NCBI RefSeq assembly: GCF_016587435.1
Contig: NZ_BNJJ01000016.1
Location: 124,001-188,000, forward strand
Direction of reading: 5' to 3'
DNA: 64,000 nt
Source: Dictyobacter formicarum
Lineage (GTDB): Bacteria > Chloroflexota > Ktedonobacteria > Ktedonobacterales > Ktedonobacteraceae
Shown: positions 35,774 through 43,930 of the stretch, one piece after another
How positions within the stretch are numbered: position 1 is the stretch's first letter
Layout: the number at the start of each line of letters is the position of its first letter
Program-made: the position numbers and the translations under genes
Notes under the pieces: model-generated
Seen by the model: only the letters and a program-made list of their open reading frames with translations
The model's database searches: none
What the model was told of the DNA's origin: nothing

Positions 35774-38230
35774 ATGCAAGCACAAACTGATCCTACGCCC
35801 ATTCCGATTGAAGATGAATATCTCTTTGGTTGGAATCCGACACCGGGTATTGTTTCTGTCTGGGCCCATCGCGATGGTCGGGCGCTGATCTGGCGACGGG
35901 TGGAAGGCAGGATTGTGCGTTCCGCGGAACGCTATCGCCCCTGGCTATTGGCTACTTCGCTGCAAGATGTTTCTTATCTAGGGGATGCCCTGCAACCCTA
36001 TAATGAACATGCAGGCCACAAGGTCATATTACGTTATCGTGAGCTGGAGGGTCCCACCGCATCCTACAACTACCTGTTATTTGCCCGTGATAGCCGTCTG
36101 CTGGAACGGACGATCCTGGAGGGGGCCGGTCTCCGCTTGCGCCGGCCGGTGAGTTCCATTAATGAGCTTGGAGACGCCTATTATCGCGTGGGTACAGTTG
36201 AGCAGTATCTTATGAGTACTGGCAAGGTCTATTTCCGTGGCCTGACCTATCAGGATCTTCACCGGCTGCAATTTGATCTGGAGACGACCGCGCTGGACCC
36301 GCACCGAGGCCGTATCTTCCTGGTCGCTATACGCGATAATCGTGGCTTTGAACGTGTGCTAGAGGCCAGCACACCGGAAGAGGAGGCGCAGCTGATCTAT
36401 GATTTGTGCGCACTGATCCGTGAGCGCGATCCCGATGTGATCGAAAACCACAACCTGTTCGGCTTTGACCTGCCCTTTCTGGAGCATCGCGCCGTGGTGC
36501 ATCGCGTGCCGCTAGAAATCGGGCGCGAAGGGGGTCCAATGGTGCTGGAGAGTTATGCGGAGACGCTGGCCGTTGGACCCGAGGCCCGTAAGCGCAACCG
36601 CTTCAGCGTAGCTGGCCGTGAGCTGATAGATACGCTGGACGCTGTGAGGCGGCATGATTTCGTGGTGCGCGACATTCCTGGCTATGGCCTCAAAGAGGTG
36701 GCCAGATATTTTGGCCTGGCCTCTCCCAAACGCGTCTACATCGAAGGCGGCGATATTTTCGAAACCTATCAGAAAAATCCCGAGCTGGTGCGTCGCTATG
36801 CACTGGATGATGTAAAGGAAGTCGATGGCCTCTCGCAGAGGCTGCTGGGGGCGCCTTTTGCTCTGGCCAGTATGGCTCCCCGCCGCTATGAACGACTGAC
36901 TTCGGCGGGTCCGGCCATGGGCATTCTGGAACCGATCCTGGTACGCAGCTATCTACGCCGGGGCGCGGCCCCGCCTTACCGAGCGGCCCAGCAGAGCGCC
37001 GAAGATGGCTTGCACGAAGGAGGGGCGGTCCACCTCTTTGCCTCTGGCATCGCCGAACAGGTCGTCAAGGCCGACGTAGCTTCCCTATATCCTTCACTGA
37101 TGCGCACCTTTCGGATTGGGCCCTCCTGCGACCGCCTGGGAATCTTCCTCAACATTCTGGGGCGCCTGACCGATTTGCGGTTGGAGCATAAAGAGATGGC
37201 ACGCCGTACGAGGCGCCACGCGGTTGAGAGCAATCACCATGCAGCGACCCAGGCGGCGATGAAGATTTTGATTAACGCCGCCTATGGCTACATGGGAGCG
37301 GGCTCAATGGCATTGTTCGCGGACGGCAAGGCGGCTGGCGAAGTCACCCGGCGTGGCCGGGCCATTCTCAATTCGATCCTGGATGCATTGCGCCAGCGAG
37401 GCATGGCCCTGATCGAGGCCGACACTGACGGCGTCTACTTTGCGGTCCCCAAAGGATGGAGCGCATCCCAGGAATTAGATCTGGTCAATGCGATTGCCTC
37501 GGAACTGCCCGCCGGTATTCGCCTGGAGTACGAGGGACGCTACCGGGCCATGTTGAGCCACGAAGTGAAGAACTACGCCTTGCTTACCTATGATAACCGC
37601 CTGCTGGTACATGGCGTCGCCCTGCGGTCCAGCCGGGCAGAACCATTTGGCGAGCGCTTCTTGCGCAAAGCTCTGCACTGCGTCATGGTGGGGGATGTCG
37701 TCGGAGTACGGAACCTTTACCTGGAGGCCATCTCCGATCTGCGCAATCGCCGCCTGCCCGCCTCGGATCTGGCTACACGGGTCAAGCTCTCCAAGGCTCC
37801 TGACACCTACCTGGCGGCGCGTAACAATCACCAGGAGCCAGCCTATGAAGCTTTGCTCCATGCTGGTCGAAACCACTGGCATGTCGGGGAACGCGTACGC
37901 TTCTATCGGACGCGCAAAGGTTATGTCTGGCTTCCTGACGAGACCGAGGAAGCCACCATCGTCACCGACTGGCGTGAACAGGCGGATGGTAAAGTTGCGC
38001 CCCAGAAAAAGACCGCGCTGGTAACCTATCAAGATGTTGCCGATCGCCGCGACTACGATGTCGAACACTATATCCAGGTGCTGCGCAACTCATATGCCGC
38101 CCGGCTGAGCAAAGCCTTCAGCAAAGAATCCTTCGAGCAACTCTTCCGTACCGAGCAACAGCCCAGCCTCTTCGATGTGGACCCACCCATCGAAAGCATC
38201 GAACCGCTCTGGATTCGCCATAATGCATAA
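35774..38230 (+). CDS. Family B DNA polymerase with 3'-5' exonuclease
   Basis: 818 aa. The exonuclease domain is intact: Exo I DLE (D168, E170), Exo II NHNLFGFD (225-232), Exo III YALDD (Y342, D346). Polymerase motifs: A KADVASLYPSLM with D434, B KILINAAYGYMG with K497, C EADTDG with D550 and D552. The last usually reads DTDS, so the Ser is Gly here. Size is close to E. coli Pol II, but this form is more like archaeal or viral PolB. Bacterial PolB are usually repair or translesion enzymes next to Pol III; that is inference. Preceded by a strong terminator; no neighbours on the strand. Confidence 0.93.
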   Translation: MQAQTDPTPIPIEDEYLFGWNPTPGIVSVWAHRDGRALIWRRVEGRIVRSAERYRPWLLATSLQDVSYLGDALQPYNEHAGHKVILRYRELEGPTASYNYLLFARDSRLLERTILEGAGLRLRRPVSSINELGDAYYRVGTVEQYLMSTGKVYFRGLTYQDLHRLQFDLETTALDPHRGRIFLVAIRDNRGFERVLEASTPEEEAQLIYDLCALIRERDPDVIENHNLFGFDLPFLEHRAVVHRVPLEIGREGGPMVLESYAETLAVGPEARKRNRFSVAGRELIDTLDAVRRHDFVVRDIPGYGLKEVARYFGLASPKRVYIEGGDIFETYQKNPELVRRYALDDVKEVDGLSQRLLGAPFALASMAPRRYERLTSAGPAMGILEPILVRSYLRRGAAPPYRAAQQSAEDGLHEGGAVHLFASGIAEQVVKADVASLYPSLMRTFRIGPSCDRLGIFLNILGRLTDLRLEHKEMARRTRRHAVESNHHAATQAAMKILINAAYGYMGAGSMALFADGKAAGEVTRRGRAILNSILDALRQRGMALIEADTDGVYFAVPKGWSASQELDLVNAIASELPAGIRLEYEGRYRAMLSHEVKNYALLTYDNRLLVHGVALRSSRAEPFGERFLRKALHCVMVGDVVGVRNLYLEAISDLRNRRLPASDLATRVKLSKAPDTYLAARNNHQEPAYEALLHAGRNHWHVGERVRFYRTRKGYVWLPDETEEATIVTDWREQADGKVAPQKKTALVTYQDVADRRDYDVEHYIQVLRNSYAARLSKAFSKESFEQLFRTEQQPSLFDVDPPIESIEPLWIRHNA

Positions 38231-38239
38231 GATCCCTTT

Positions 38240-39172
38240 TTATCGGATATCGGCTCGCCTGGGGAGGCCGGATTGAGCTCCGAAGCGGGTAACTTTGATG
38301 GCGCTGGCGCGGGTAGCGAAGCGCAGGGCGTCGGAGGGGCTCTGCCCTTCGGTGAGCGCGACGGTGAGGGCGCCAACAAAGCAGTCACCGGCAGCAGTTG
38401 TATCGACGACGGTAACCTCTGGCGCTTCCTGATAGATGATATTGGTCTGGCCCTGCGCGTCTGAATTGATCAGGATAGCTCCCTGGGCTCCCAGGGTAAT
38501 GACGACGGTAGGGATGCCATGTTCGTGGAGGATGGCGCCGACGTGGCGGGCATCTTCCAGGCTTTCAACTGGTTGTCCACTGAGCAGGCTGGCCTCGGTT
38601 TCGTTCACTACCAGCACGGAGAGCTTGCTGAGCGTCTCCTTGCGTAACGGGTAGGCTGGCGCCAGATTAAGGATGACCGGGACATGTAAGCTGTGAGCCC
38701 TATCGATCAGCAGCTCAACGGTGTCGTGCGGAATCTCTAGCTGCAGCACCAGAGCCTGAGCCTGCGCGAGCGCGGCGAAAATATGCTCCATCTGTTGCTG
38801 ATCCTTGCCGACATGGGCATTGGCCCCCGAAGAGACGACGATGGCGTTATCCCCTTCCGCATTTAAAAAAATAAAGGCAGATCCACTGGCCGCTTCGGTG
38901 TCGGTGACGAGCAAGCTGGTATCGATCTGATCATCTTGTAAAGCAGCTTTTAGCTGCTGACCAAAGGGGTCCTGTCCGATGCGCCCGGCCATCTGAACCG
39001 ATGCGCCCAGGCGTGCCATAGCCACCGCCTGGTTAGCCCCTTTGCCGCCGGGCACAAACGTAATCGAGCTCGCCCCCAATAAGGTTTCACCCATCACAGG
39101 CAGCCGCGGCACACGCACAACCTGATCCATATTCAGGCTACCAACCACAAGCACGGGTTTTGATGCAGGCAT
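38240..39172 (-). CDS. rbsK: Ribokinase
   Basis: 310 aa, typical length. PfkB-family motifs are GGKGANQAVAMARLGA (43-58) and DTTAAGDCFVGAL with the catalytic Asp and anion-hole glycine. The N-terminal VVGSLNMDQVVRVP is typical of ribokinase; VVNETEASLLSG is present. Phosphorylates D-ribose to ribose 5-phosphate, the substrate for PRPP synthetase. Convergent with the polymerase gene (9 bp apart) and divergent from the LacI-type regulator, with paired operators between. Other pentose or nucleoside kinases in the family cannot be fully excluded. Confidence 0.88.
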   Translation of the reverse strand: MPASKPVLVVGSLNMDQVVRVPRLPVMGETLLGASSITFVPGGKGANQAVAMARLGASVQMAGRIGQDPFGQQLKAALQDDQIDTSLLVTDTEAASGSAFIFLNAEGDNAIVVSSGANAHVGKDQQQMEHIFAALAQAQALVLQLEIPHDTVELLIDRAHSLHVPVILNLAPAYPLRKETLSKLSVLVVNETEASLLSGQPVESLEDARHVGAILHEHGIPTVVITLGAQGAILINSDAQGQTNIIYQEAPEVTVVDTTAAGDCFVGALTVALTEGQSPSDALRFATRASAIKVTRFGAQSGLPRRADIR

Positions 39173-39266
39173 AAATATATTCTACCTTCCTTATCTTAAT
39201 AGACGATTTCTGGCTCTCAATTCTATACTGGAGTTCTATTTAGAATAATAATAGCCTATGAAACCC

Positions 39267-39317
39267 TTGACTTGCAAATCGATTTGTATGTATACTTCAT
39301 CTATACAAATCGATTTG
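39267..39317 (+). promoter_or_regulatory. Promoter with paired LacI-type operators
   Basis: The 12-bp perfect palindrome CAAATCGATTTG occurs at 39275-39286 and 39306-39317, centres 31 bp apart (about three helix turns). The first lies between TTGACT (39267-39272) and TATACT (39291-39296), a plus-strand promoter for the regulator. The CG centre is usual for LacI-family operators. Position suggests autoregulation and control of the divergent ribokinase gene. Confidence 0.8.
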
Positions 39318-39405
39318 CACTCCTGAGAAAGTCACGAACAGCTAGTCGGTAAACATATAATTGCGTGATAGATCAGGAGAATGGGAAAATTGTAGGAGTA
39401 AGTGA

Positions 39406-40395
39406 TTGACGATTGTAACTATTGCAGATGTAGCAAAAAAGGCAGGTGTAAGTAAGACAACGGTTTCACATATGCTAAGTGGTAAGCGGCCGGTGGCACC
39501 AGAGACACAGGCACGTATCGAGCAGGTGATCAAGGAGTTGGGTTTTCAACCCAATGCACTGGCGCGTAGCCTACGCATGCAGCAAACGTATATGGTAGCG
39601 TTAATTCTGCCCGATATTACCAACGCCTTTTATCCAACATTAGCTCGTGGGCTGCAGGATGCACTGGTTGAGCATGGCTATTCTGTATTTATCTGTAACA
39701 CAGATAGTGATATACAGCGAGAGCAGACCTTTATCAAAGATGCATTACAGCGCCAGGTTGATGGCCTGGTCTTATCTTCACTGCATCGCAATACTAAAAT
39801 CGTGCCAGATGACAGAATGGCCTATGTTTCTATAGGGCAGAGTATTACACATCCAGATATTGATCGTGTCTCCAGTGATGATCATGCAGGAGCTAAGCTG
39901 GGTGTACGCTATTTGATTGAGCGTGGGCACACACGTATTGCCATGATTGCCGGTTCCAGAGGATTGTATCCGAACGATTCGCGTCAAGCTGGCTATTGCG
40001 AAGCGCTGGAAGAGGGTGGCTATACGGTTGACCCTACTTTGATAGCAGAAGGAGATTTTTATCGCCATGGTGGTGCGCGAGCTATGCGTCAGCTAATGGC
40101 ATTGCCTGAGCGCCCAACCGCAATCTTTTGTGCCAATGACTTAATGGCGATCGGTGCCCTGGACGTTGTCCACGAAATGAACATTGCGGTTCCTGGGGAC
40201 GTGGCGATTGTTGGTTATGACGATATAGAGGCTGCATCCTTGATCACACCCGCTTTAACAACGGTGGTAAATCCAGCTTATGAAACTGGCCAGAGAGCTG
40301 GAAAGTTGTTGCTGGAGCGTATGCAAGGGACGTATGATGGACCTGCTCGTCAGATCATGGTGCCATATGAATTAATCGTGCGCGCCTCGGCCTGA
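39406..40395 (+). CDS. LacI-family transcriptional regulator
   Basis: 329 aa, TTG start with GGAG 7 nt upstream. Helix-turn-helix ITIADVAKKAGVSKTTVSHML type at the N-terminus, hinge helix ALARSLR, then a periplasmic-binding-protein-like effector domain (VALILPDITNAFYPTLARGL, VDRVSSDDHAGAKLGV, FCANDLMAIGALD). Ligand is likely a sugar or nucleoside from the linked importer or ribokinase pathway. Paired palindromes just upstream are the natural binding sites. It precedes the importer genes by 287 bp. Confidence 0.93.
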   Translation: MTIVTIADVAKKAGVSKTTVSHMLSGKRPVAPETQARIEQVIKELGFQPNALARSLRMQQTYMVALILPDITNAFYPTLARGLQDALVEHGYSVFICNTDSDIQREQTFIKDALQRQVDGLVLSSLHRNTKIVPDDRMAYVSIGQSITHPDIDRVSSDDHAGAKLGVRYLIERGHTRIAMIAGSRGLYPNDSRQAGYCEALEEGGYTVDPTLIAEGDFYRHGGARAMRQLMALPERPTAIFCANDLMAIGALDVVHEMNIAVPGDVAIVGYDDIEAASLITPALTTVVNPAYETGQRAGKLLLERMQGTYDGPARQIMVPYELIVRASA

Positions 40396-40682
40396 CCGAT
40401 ATTATCGAAACTGGCAGAGATACCTGATATTTTGGCGGGGTTACGCTTCATCTCTCTTCCTATCTATAAATGGATAAAATTTTGCAGTTTTCCTACTAAA
40501 ATCAACGTTCGTGTAGTTATATAGCGAACGGCGGGAGGTTTTTGCGCCCTGAAAGGCCTGGGTTGGATAAAGATTTATTATTTTGTTGTAGTTAGTCCTT
40601 ATTTGGAAAAGGTCAAAGCAGACCTGTATGATCTGGCAATTTCGAAGTGCCATTCTATTGAAAAACAAAGGAGTAACACGCT

Positions 40683-42062
40683 ATGCAGAGCTCTTTATCT
40701 CGTCGTCGTTTCCTCGCCCAAACCGGCCAGGTTGCTCTGGGAGCAAGCCTTGCCGGTTCTTTGTTCGCTGCTTGTGGTGATAGTGGTACAGGTTCAACCA
40801 ATACACTTTCTTACTGGCTAGGTGTTGATGATGCTAAACAGCGCCTGTATATACAGCAGCATGATATCAAAGACTACATGAGTAGCCACAAAGATGTGCA
40901 GATCAAATTAAGCTTCAAACCAAATAGCGACATCGATCGTTTGTTGCAAATCGCTTTGCCAGCTGGCAACGGTCCTGACCTTGTCCCCACACCAGGTCCT
41001 TCCTACTCTGCTCAGTATACCTCTTCGAACTTGCTACTGGATCTGGATAAATACGCCACACAATATAAATGGCAGAACAAAATTTTTGATTGGGCACTCC
41101 AATCTGGTAGAGTCAATGGTAAGCTTTATTCGTTGCCTACATCCTATGAAACCATGTTGTTCTACTATAATAAAAATCTTTTCAGCCAACATGGATGGAC
41201 AGTGCCGAAGAATCGAGCTGACCTGGAAGCTTTTGCGGCAGATGCTGCAGGGCATGGGATCACACCATTTATTGCTGGCAGCGCAGACTGGAAGCCAGCC
41301 ACCGAATGGTTTGTCACAGTGTTTTTAAACCACTATGCAGGTCCAGATGCGGTATACCAGGCCTTGAGTGGCAAAGTTTCGTGGAAAGATCCTATTTTTG
41401 TCGAGAGCATCGACCTGATGAACAAGTATTTCCAGAAAGGCTGGTTCGGGGGAGGAGTCAAGCAATACTTTACCAATAAGTTTGATACCATCGACACAGC
41501 CTTTGCTCAGGGTAAGGCTGCGGTTGATCTGGAAGGTAGCTGGGCGTTCCAAAACTGGCCTAACTTCTTTGATGGCAAGATGACAAAAATGGACTATGAC
41601 TGGGCTCCTATTCCCGCTTTGCGTAGTGGCCTGCCTGATAATATTTTTGCACTAGGTATTGGTAGCACCCTATCGATCAATGCGAAGAGTAAGGCAGCGG
41701 ATGCAGCAGCCAAATATATGGACTGGCTCTTCACGACCCCCCAGCGTGTGACCAACGCCATGGGCGCTATTGGTAGCGAACCATTGCCGATTCCATTGAA
41801 AGAGAGTGATTTCCCGGCAGCCGTTGACAAACGTCTACGTGACTCTTATCTGAGCATTAATGAAAGCGCGCAGAAAGGTTCCTTCGGTTATACTACCTGG
41901 ACCTTCTGGCCGCCCAAATCGGACACCTTTATGTATGAGGGGATGGATAAGGTTCTTACGGGCAACCTGAAGCCAGCGGATTTCTGTTCACAGTTGGATG
42001 ATATTTTCAAAAAAGAACTTGCCCAGGGTGTTGTTCCTCCTCTACCCAAAGGAAAGGCGTAG
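40683..42062 (+). CDS. ABC transporter extracellular sugar-binding lipoprotein
   Basis: 459 aa. Tat-type N-terminus SRRRFLA and lipobox FAAC with C31; AAAGGAG 9 nt upstream. Mature protein is a family 1 binding protein (NTLSYWLGVDDAKQRLYI, GKAAVDLEGSWAFQNWP, TFWPPKSDTFMYEG). First of a group of importer genes followed by an ADP-ribosylglycohydrolase-like gene. No ATPase gene nearby. Ligand unknown; a ribosylated compound or oligosaccharide is suggested by the neighbourhood. Confidence 0.9.
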   Translation: MQSSLSRRRFLAQTGQVALGASLAGSLFAACGDSGTGSTNTLSYWLGVDDAKQRLYIQQHDIKDYMSSHKDVQIKLSFKPNSDIDRLLQIALPAGNGPDLVPTPGPSYSAQYTSSNLLLDLDKYATQYKWQNKIFDWALQSGRVNGKLYSLPTSYETMLFYYNKNLFSQHGWTVPKNRADLEAFAADAAGHGITPFIAGSADWKPATEWFVTVFLNHYAGPDAVYQALSGKVSWKDPIFVESIDLMNKYFQKGWFGGGVKQYFTNKFDTIDTAFAQGKAAVDLEGSWAFQNWPNFFDGKMTKMDYDWAPIPALRSGLPDNIFALGIGSTLSINAKSKAADAAAKYMDWLFTTPQRVTNAMGAIGSEPLPIPLKESDFPAAVDKRLRDSYLSINESAQKGSFGYTTWTFWPPKSDTFMYEGMDKVLTGNLKPADFCSQLDDIFKKELAQGVVPPLPKGKA

Positions 42063-42064
42063 TA

Positions 42065-43045
42065 ATGTCAGCAAGTCAAATGCACGGTCTCTCTTCTGAT
42101 TCAGCACGGGATATGCTCAAATCTGAACATATCTTTGCTCAATCCCATCATATGCAGAAGAAACGTTTTCCTCCCGAGAGGCGTCGGAAAATTCTGGCCT
42201 GGAGCTTTATGTTACCATTTCTCCTGGTCAACGGTGTTGTAGTCTTAGGACCATCCATCTCGACCTTCTACTATGCCTTTACTGATTGGTCAGGTATGGG
42301 TGAGGCGAAATTTGTTGGATTGGCCAATTTTATCCAGTTGTTTGGAGATGCAGATTTTCACCAGGCCTTCCTTTTTAATCTAATCTGGCTGGCCATGTTT
42401 CTAACAGTGCCAATTGCGATGGGATTACTGGGGGCTTTCCTGCTCTCACAAATCAAGCGCTTTCAGATGTTTTTTCGTGCCGCCTATTTCATTCCTTACA
42501 TCATTGCCAGCGTTGTAAACGCCTCAATATGGGAACAGATCCTGGATCCGCAGCAGGGTCTGGCTTCATTATTGAATCGGATAGGTCTGCATTTTCTGGA
42601 TAATGTCTATTTTTTTGGTGATGCTCACTATGCTTTGCTATCGGTAGCTTTTGTGGATAACTGGCACTTCTGGGGCTATCTGGTGGTGCTGTTTCTGGCC
42701 GCTATGCAAGCGGTAAGCCCTGAATTATATGAGGCTGCTAGAGTAGATGGAGCATCGCGCTGGAAGCAGTTTCTGCATGTGACGATTCCAGGTATCAGAC
42801 CTGTATTGGGTATTGTCCTGCTCCTGGTCACCGTGTGGTCACTGCTGGTATTTGAGTATCCCTTTATTATTACCCAGGGCGGCCCGGCAGGAGCCACGCA
42901 GGTAATGTCCATTCTAATGTATAAGAATGCATTTGCGCTCAATGAAGCAGGCTATGCTGCTGCCATGGGCTTGAGTTTAAGCTTTATCGCAGCTATTATC
43001 ACTGGAGTTTATCTCTACTTGCAACGGAAAGGAGTTGAGATTTAA
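42065..43045 (+). CDS. Sugar ABC transporter permease (MalF/UgpA type)
   Basis: 326 aa, six predicted membrane segments beginning LAWSFMLPFLLVNGVVVLGP. EAA loop ELYEAARVDGASRWKQFLHVTIPGI. The first 40 residues are a hydrophilic extension. It starts 2 bp after the binding-protein stop, so it is translationally coupled. Partner permease follows. Confidence 0.92.
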   Translation: MSASQMHGLSSDSARDMLKSEHIFAQSHHMQKKRFPPERRRKILAWSFMLPFLLVNGVVVLGPSISTFYYAFTDWSGMGEAKFVGLANFIQLFGDADFHQAFLFNLIWLAMFLTVPIAMGLLGAFLLSQIKRFQMFFRAAYFIPYIIASVVNASIWEQILDPQQGLASLLNRIGLHFLDNVYFFGDAHYALLSVAFVDNWHFWGYLVVLFLAAMQAVSPELYEAARVDGASRWKQFLHVTIPGIRPVLGIVLLLVTVWSLLVFEYPFIITQGGPAGATQVMSILMYKNAFALNEAGYAAAMGLSLSFIAAIITGVYLYLQRKGVEI

Positions 43046-43046
43046 T

Positions 43047-43892
43047 ATGCTGACACGTGTAAAAAAGTCATTAGGGCTAACCGAGAAGGCTTTTTACTAT
43101 CTACTGGCTATCGTATTGGCCATCTTCTCGCTGGGACCTCTCTGTATATTGATTTTTAACTCCTTGAAATCGGATAGCGAAATTGGTGTTAATCCGCTAG
43201 GGTTTCCACTGAACCCACAGTTCTCCAACTTTGTGACTGCGTGGACGCAGGGTGATCTGGGCACAACCATGCGTAATAGCACGATTATCACCGTTGGAAC
43301 CGTACTAGGGATATGGGTAATCGCTGGCATGGCCGCTTATGCACTGTCACACCTGGATCTACCTGGACGAAGCGTCGTGATGCTCTATCTAATTGCCAGT
43401 TTTGCCATTCCTTTCCAGCTCTTTTTGATCCCGCTCTACTTCCTGTGGAGTAAAATCGGCCTCACTGATAATCTATTCGGGTTGATCCTGATATATTGGG
43501 GAACAGGTTGTTCGCTGCCGATCCTACTACTGCGCTCCTATTTGATCTCATTGCCACGAGAATACAGTGATGCAGCACGGATAGATGGAGCCAATGAATT
43601 TCAGGTAATGGTGCGCGTGGTACTGCCACTCTCCTATCCCAGCTTTTTGACGGTGGGCCTGATTGCTGGCTTCCAAGCATGGAATGAATTTATCTATGCC
43701 GTTACCTTTATTCAGGATAATACACTGTTGCCAGTAACCACCAGCTTTCTGGCCTTCCAGCAGTCCTTCCATCGTTACTGGGGGCTGACTAATGCGGCGG
43801 CGGTCATCATTATCCTACCAATTATTGTCCTTTTTCTGATCCTCCAACGGCGTTTTATTGCTGGATTAGCCTCAGGTGGACTGCGTGGCTAA
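43047..43892 (+). CDS. Sugar ABC transporter permease (MalG type)
   Basis: 281 aa from the ATG at 43047, 1 bp after the upstream stop; AAGGAG is 12 nt upstream. Membrane segments start at AFYYLLAIVLAIFSLGPLCIL; EAA loop EYSDAARIDGANEFQVMVRVVLPL. SLKSDSEIGVNP after the first segment is MalG-like. Forms the channel with the previous gene product. Confidence 0.92.
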   Translation: MLTRVKKSLGLTEKAFYYLLAIVLAIFSLGPLCILIFNSLKSDSEIGVNPLGFPLNPQFSNFVTAWTQGDLGTTMRNSTIITVGTVLGIWVIAGMAAYALSHLDLPGRSVVMLYLIASFAIPFQLFLIPLYFLWSKIGLTDNLFGLILIYWGTGCSLPILLLRSYLISLPREYSDAARIDGANEFQVMVRVVLPLSYPSFLTVGLIAGFQAWNEFIYAVTFIQDNTLLPVTTSFLAFQQSFHRYWGLTNAAAVIIILPIIVLFLILQRRFIAGLASGGLRG

Positions 43893-43930
43893 GGTTACGC
43901 TATATGTTGAAAGGTTAAAAGGTTCTTTTT

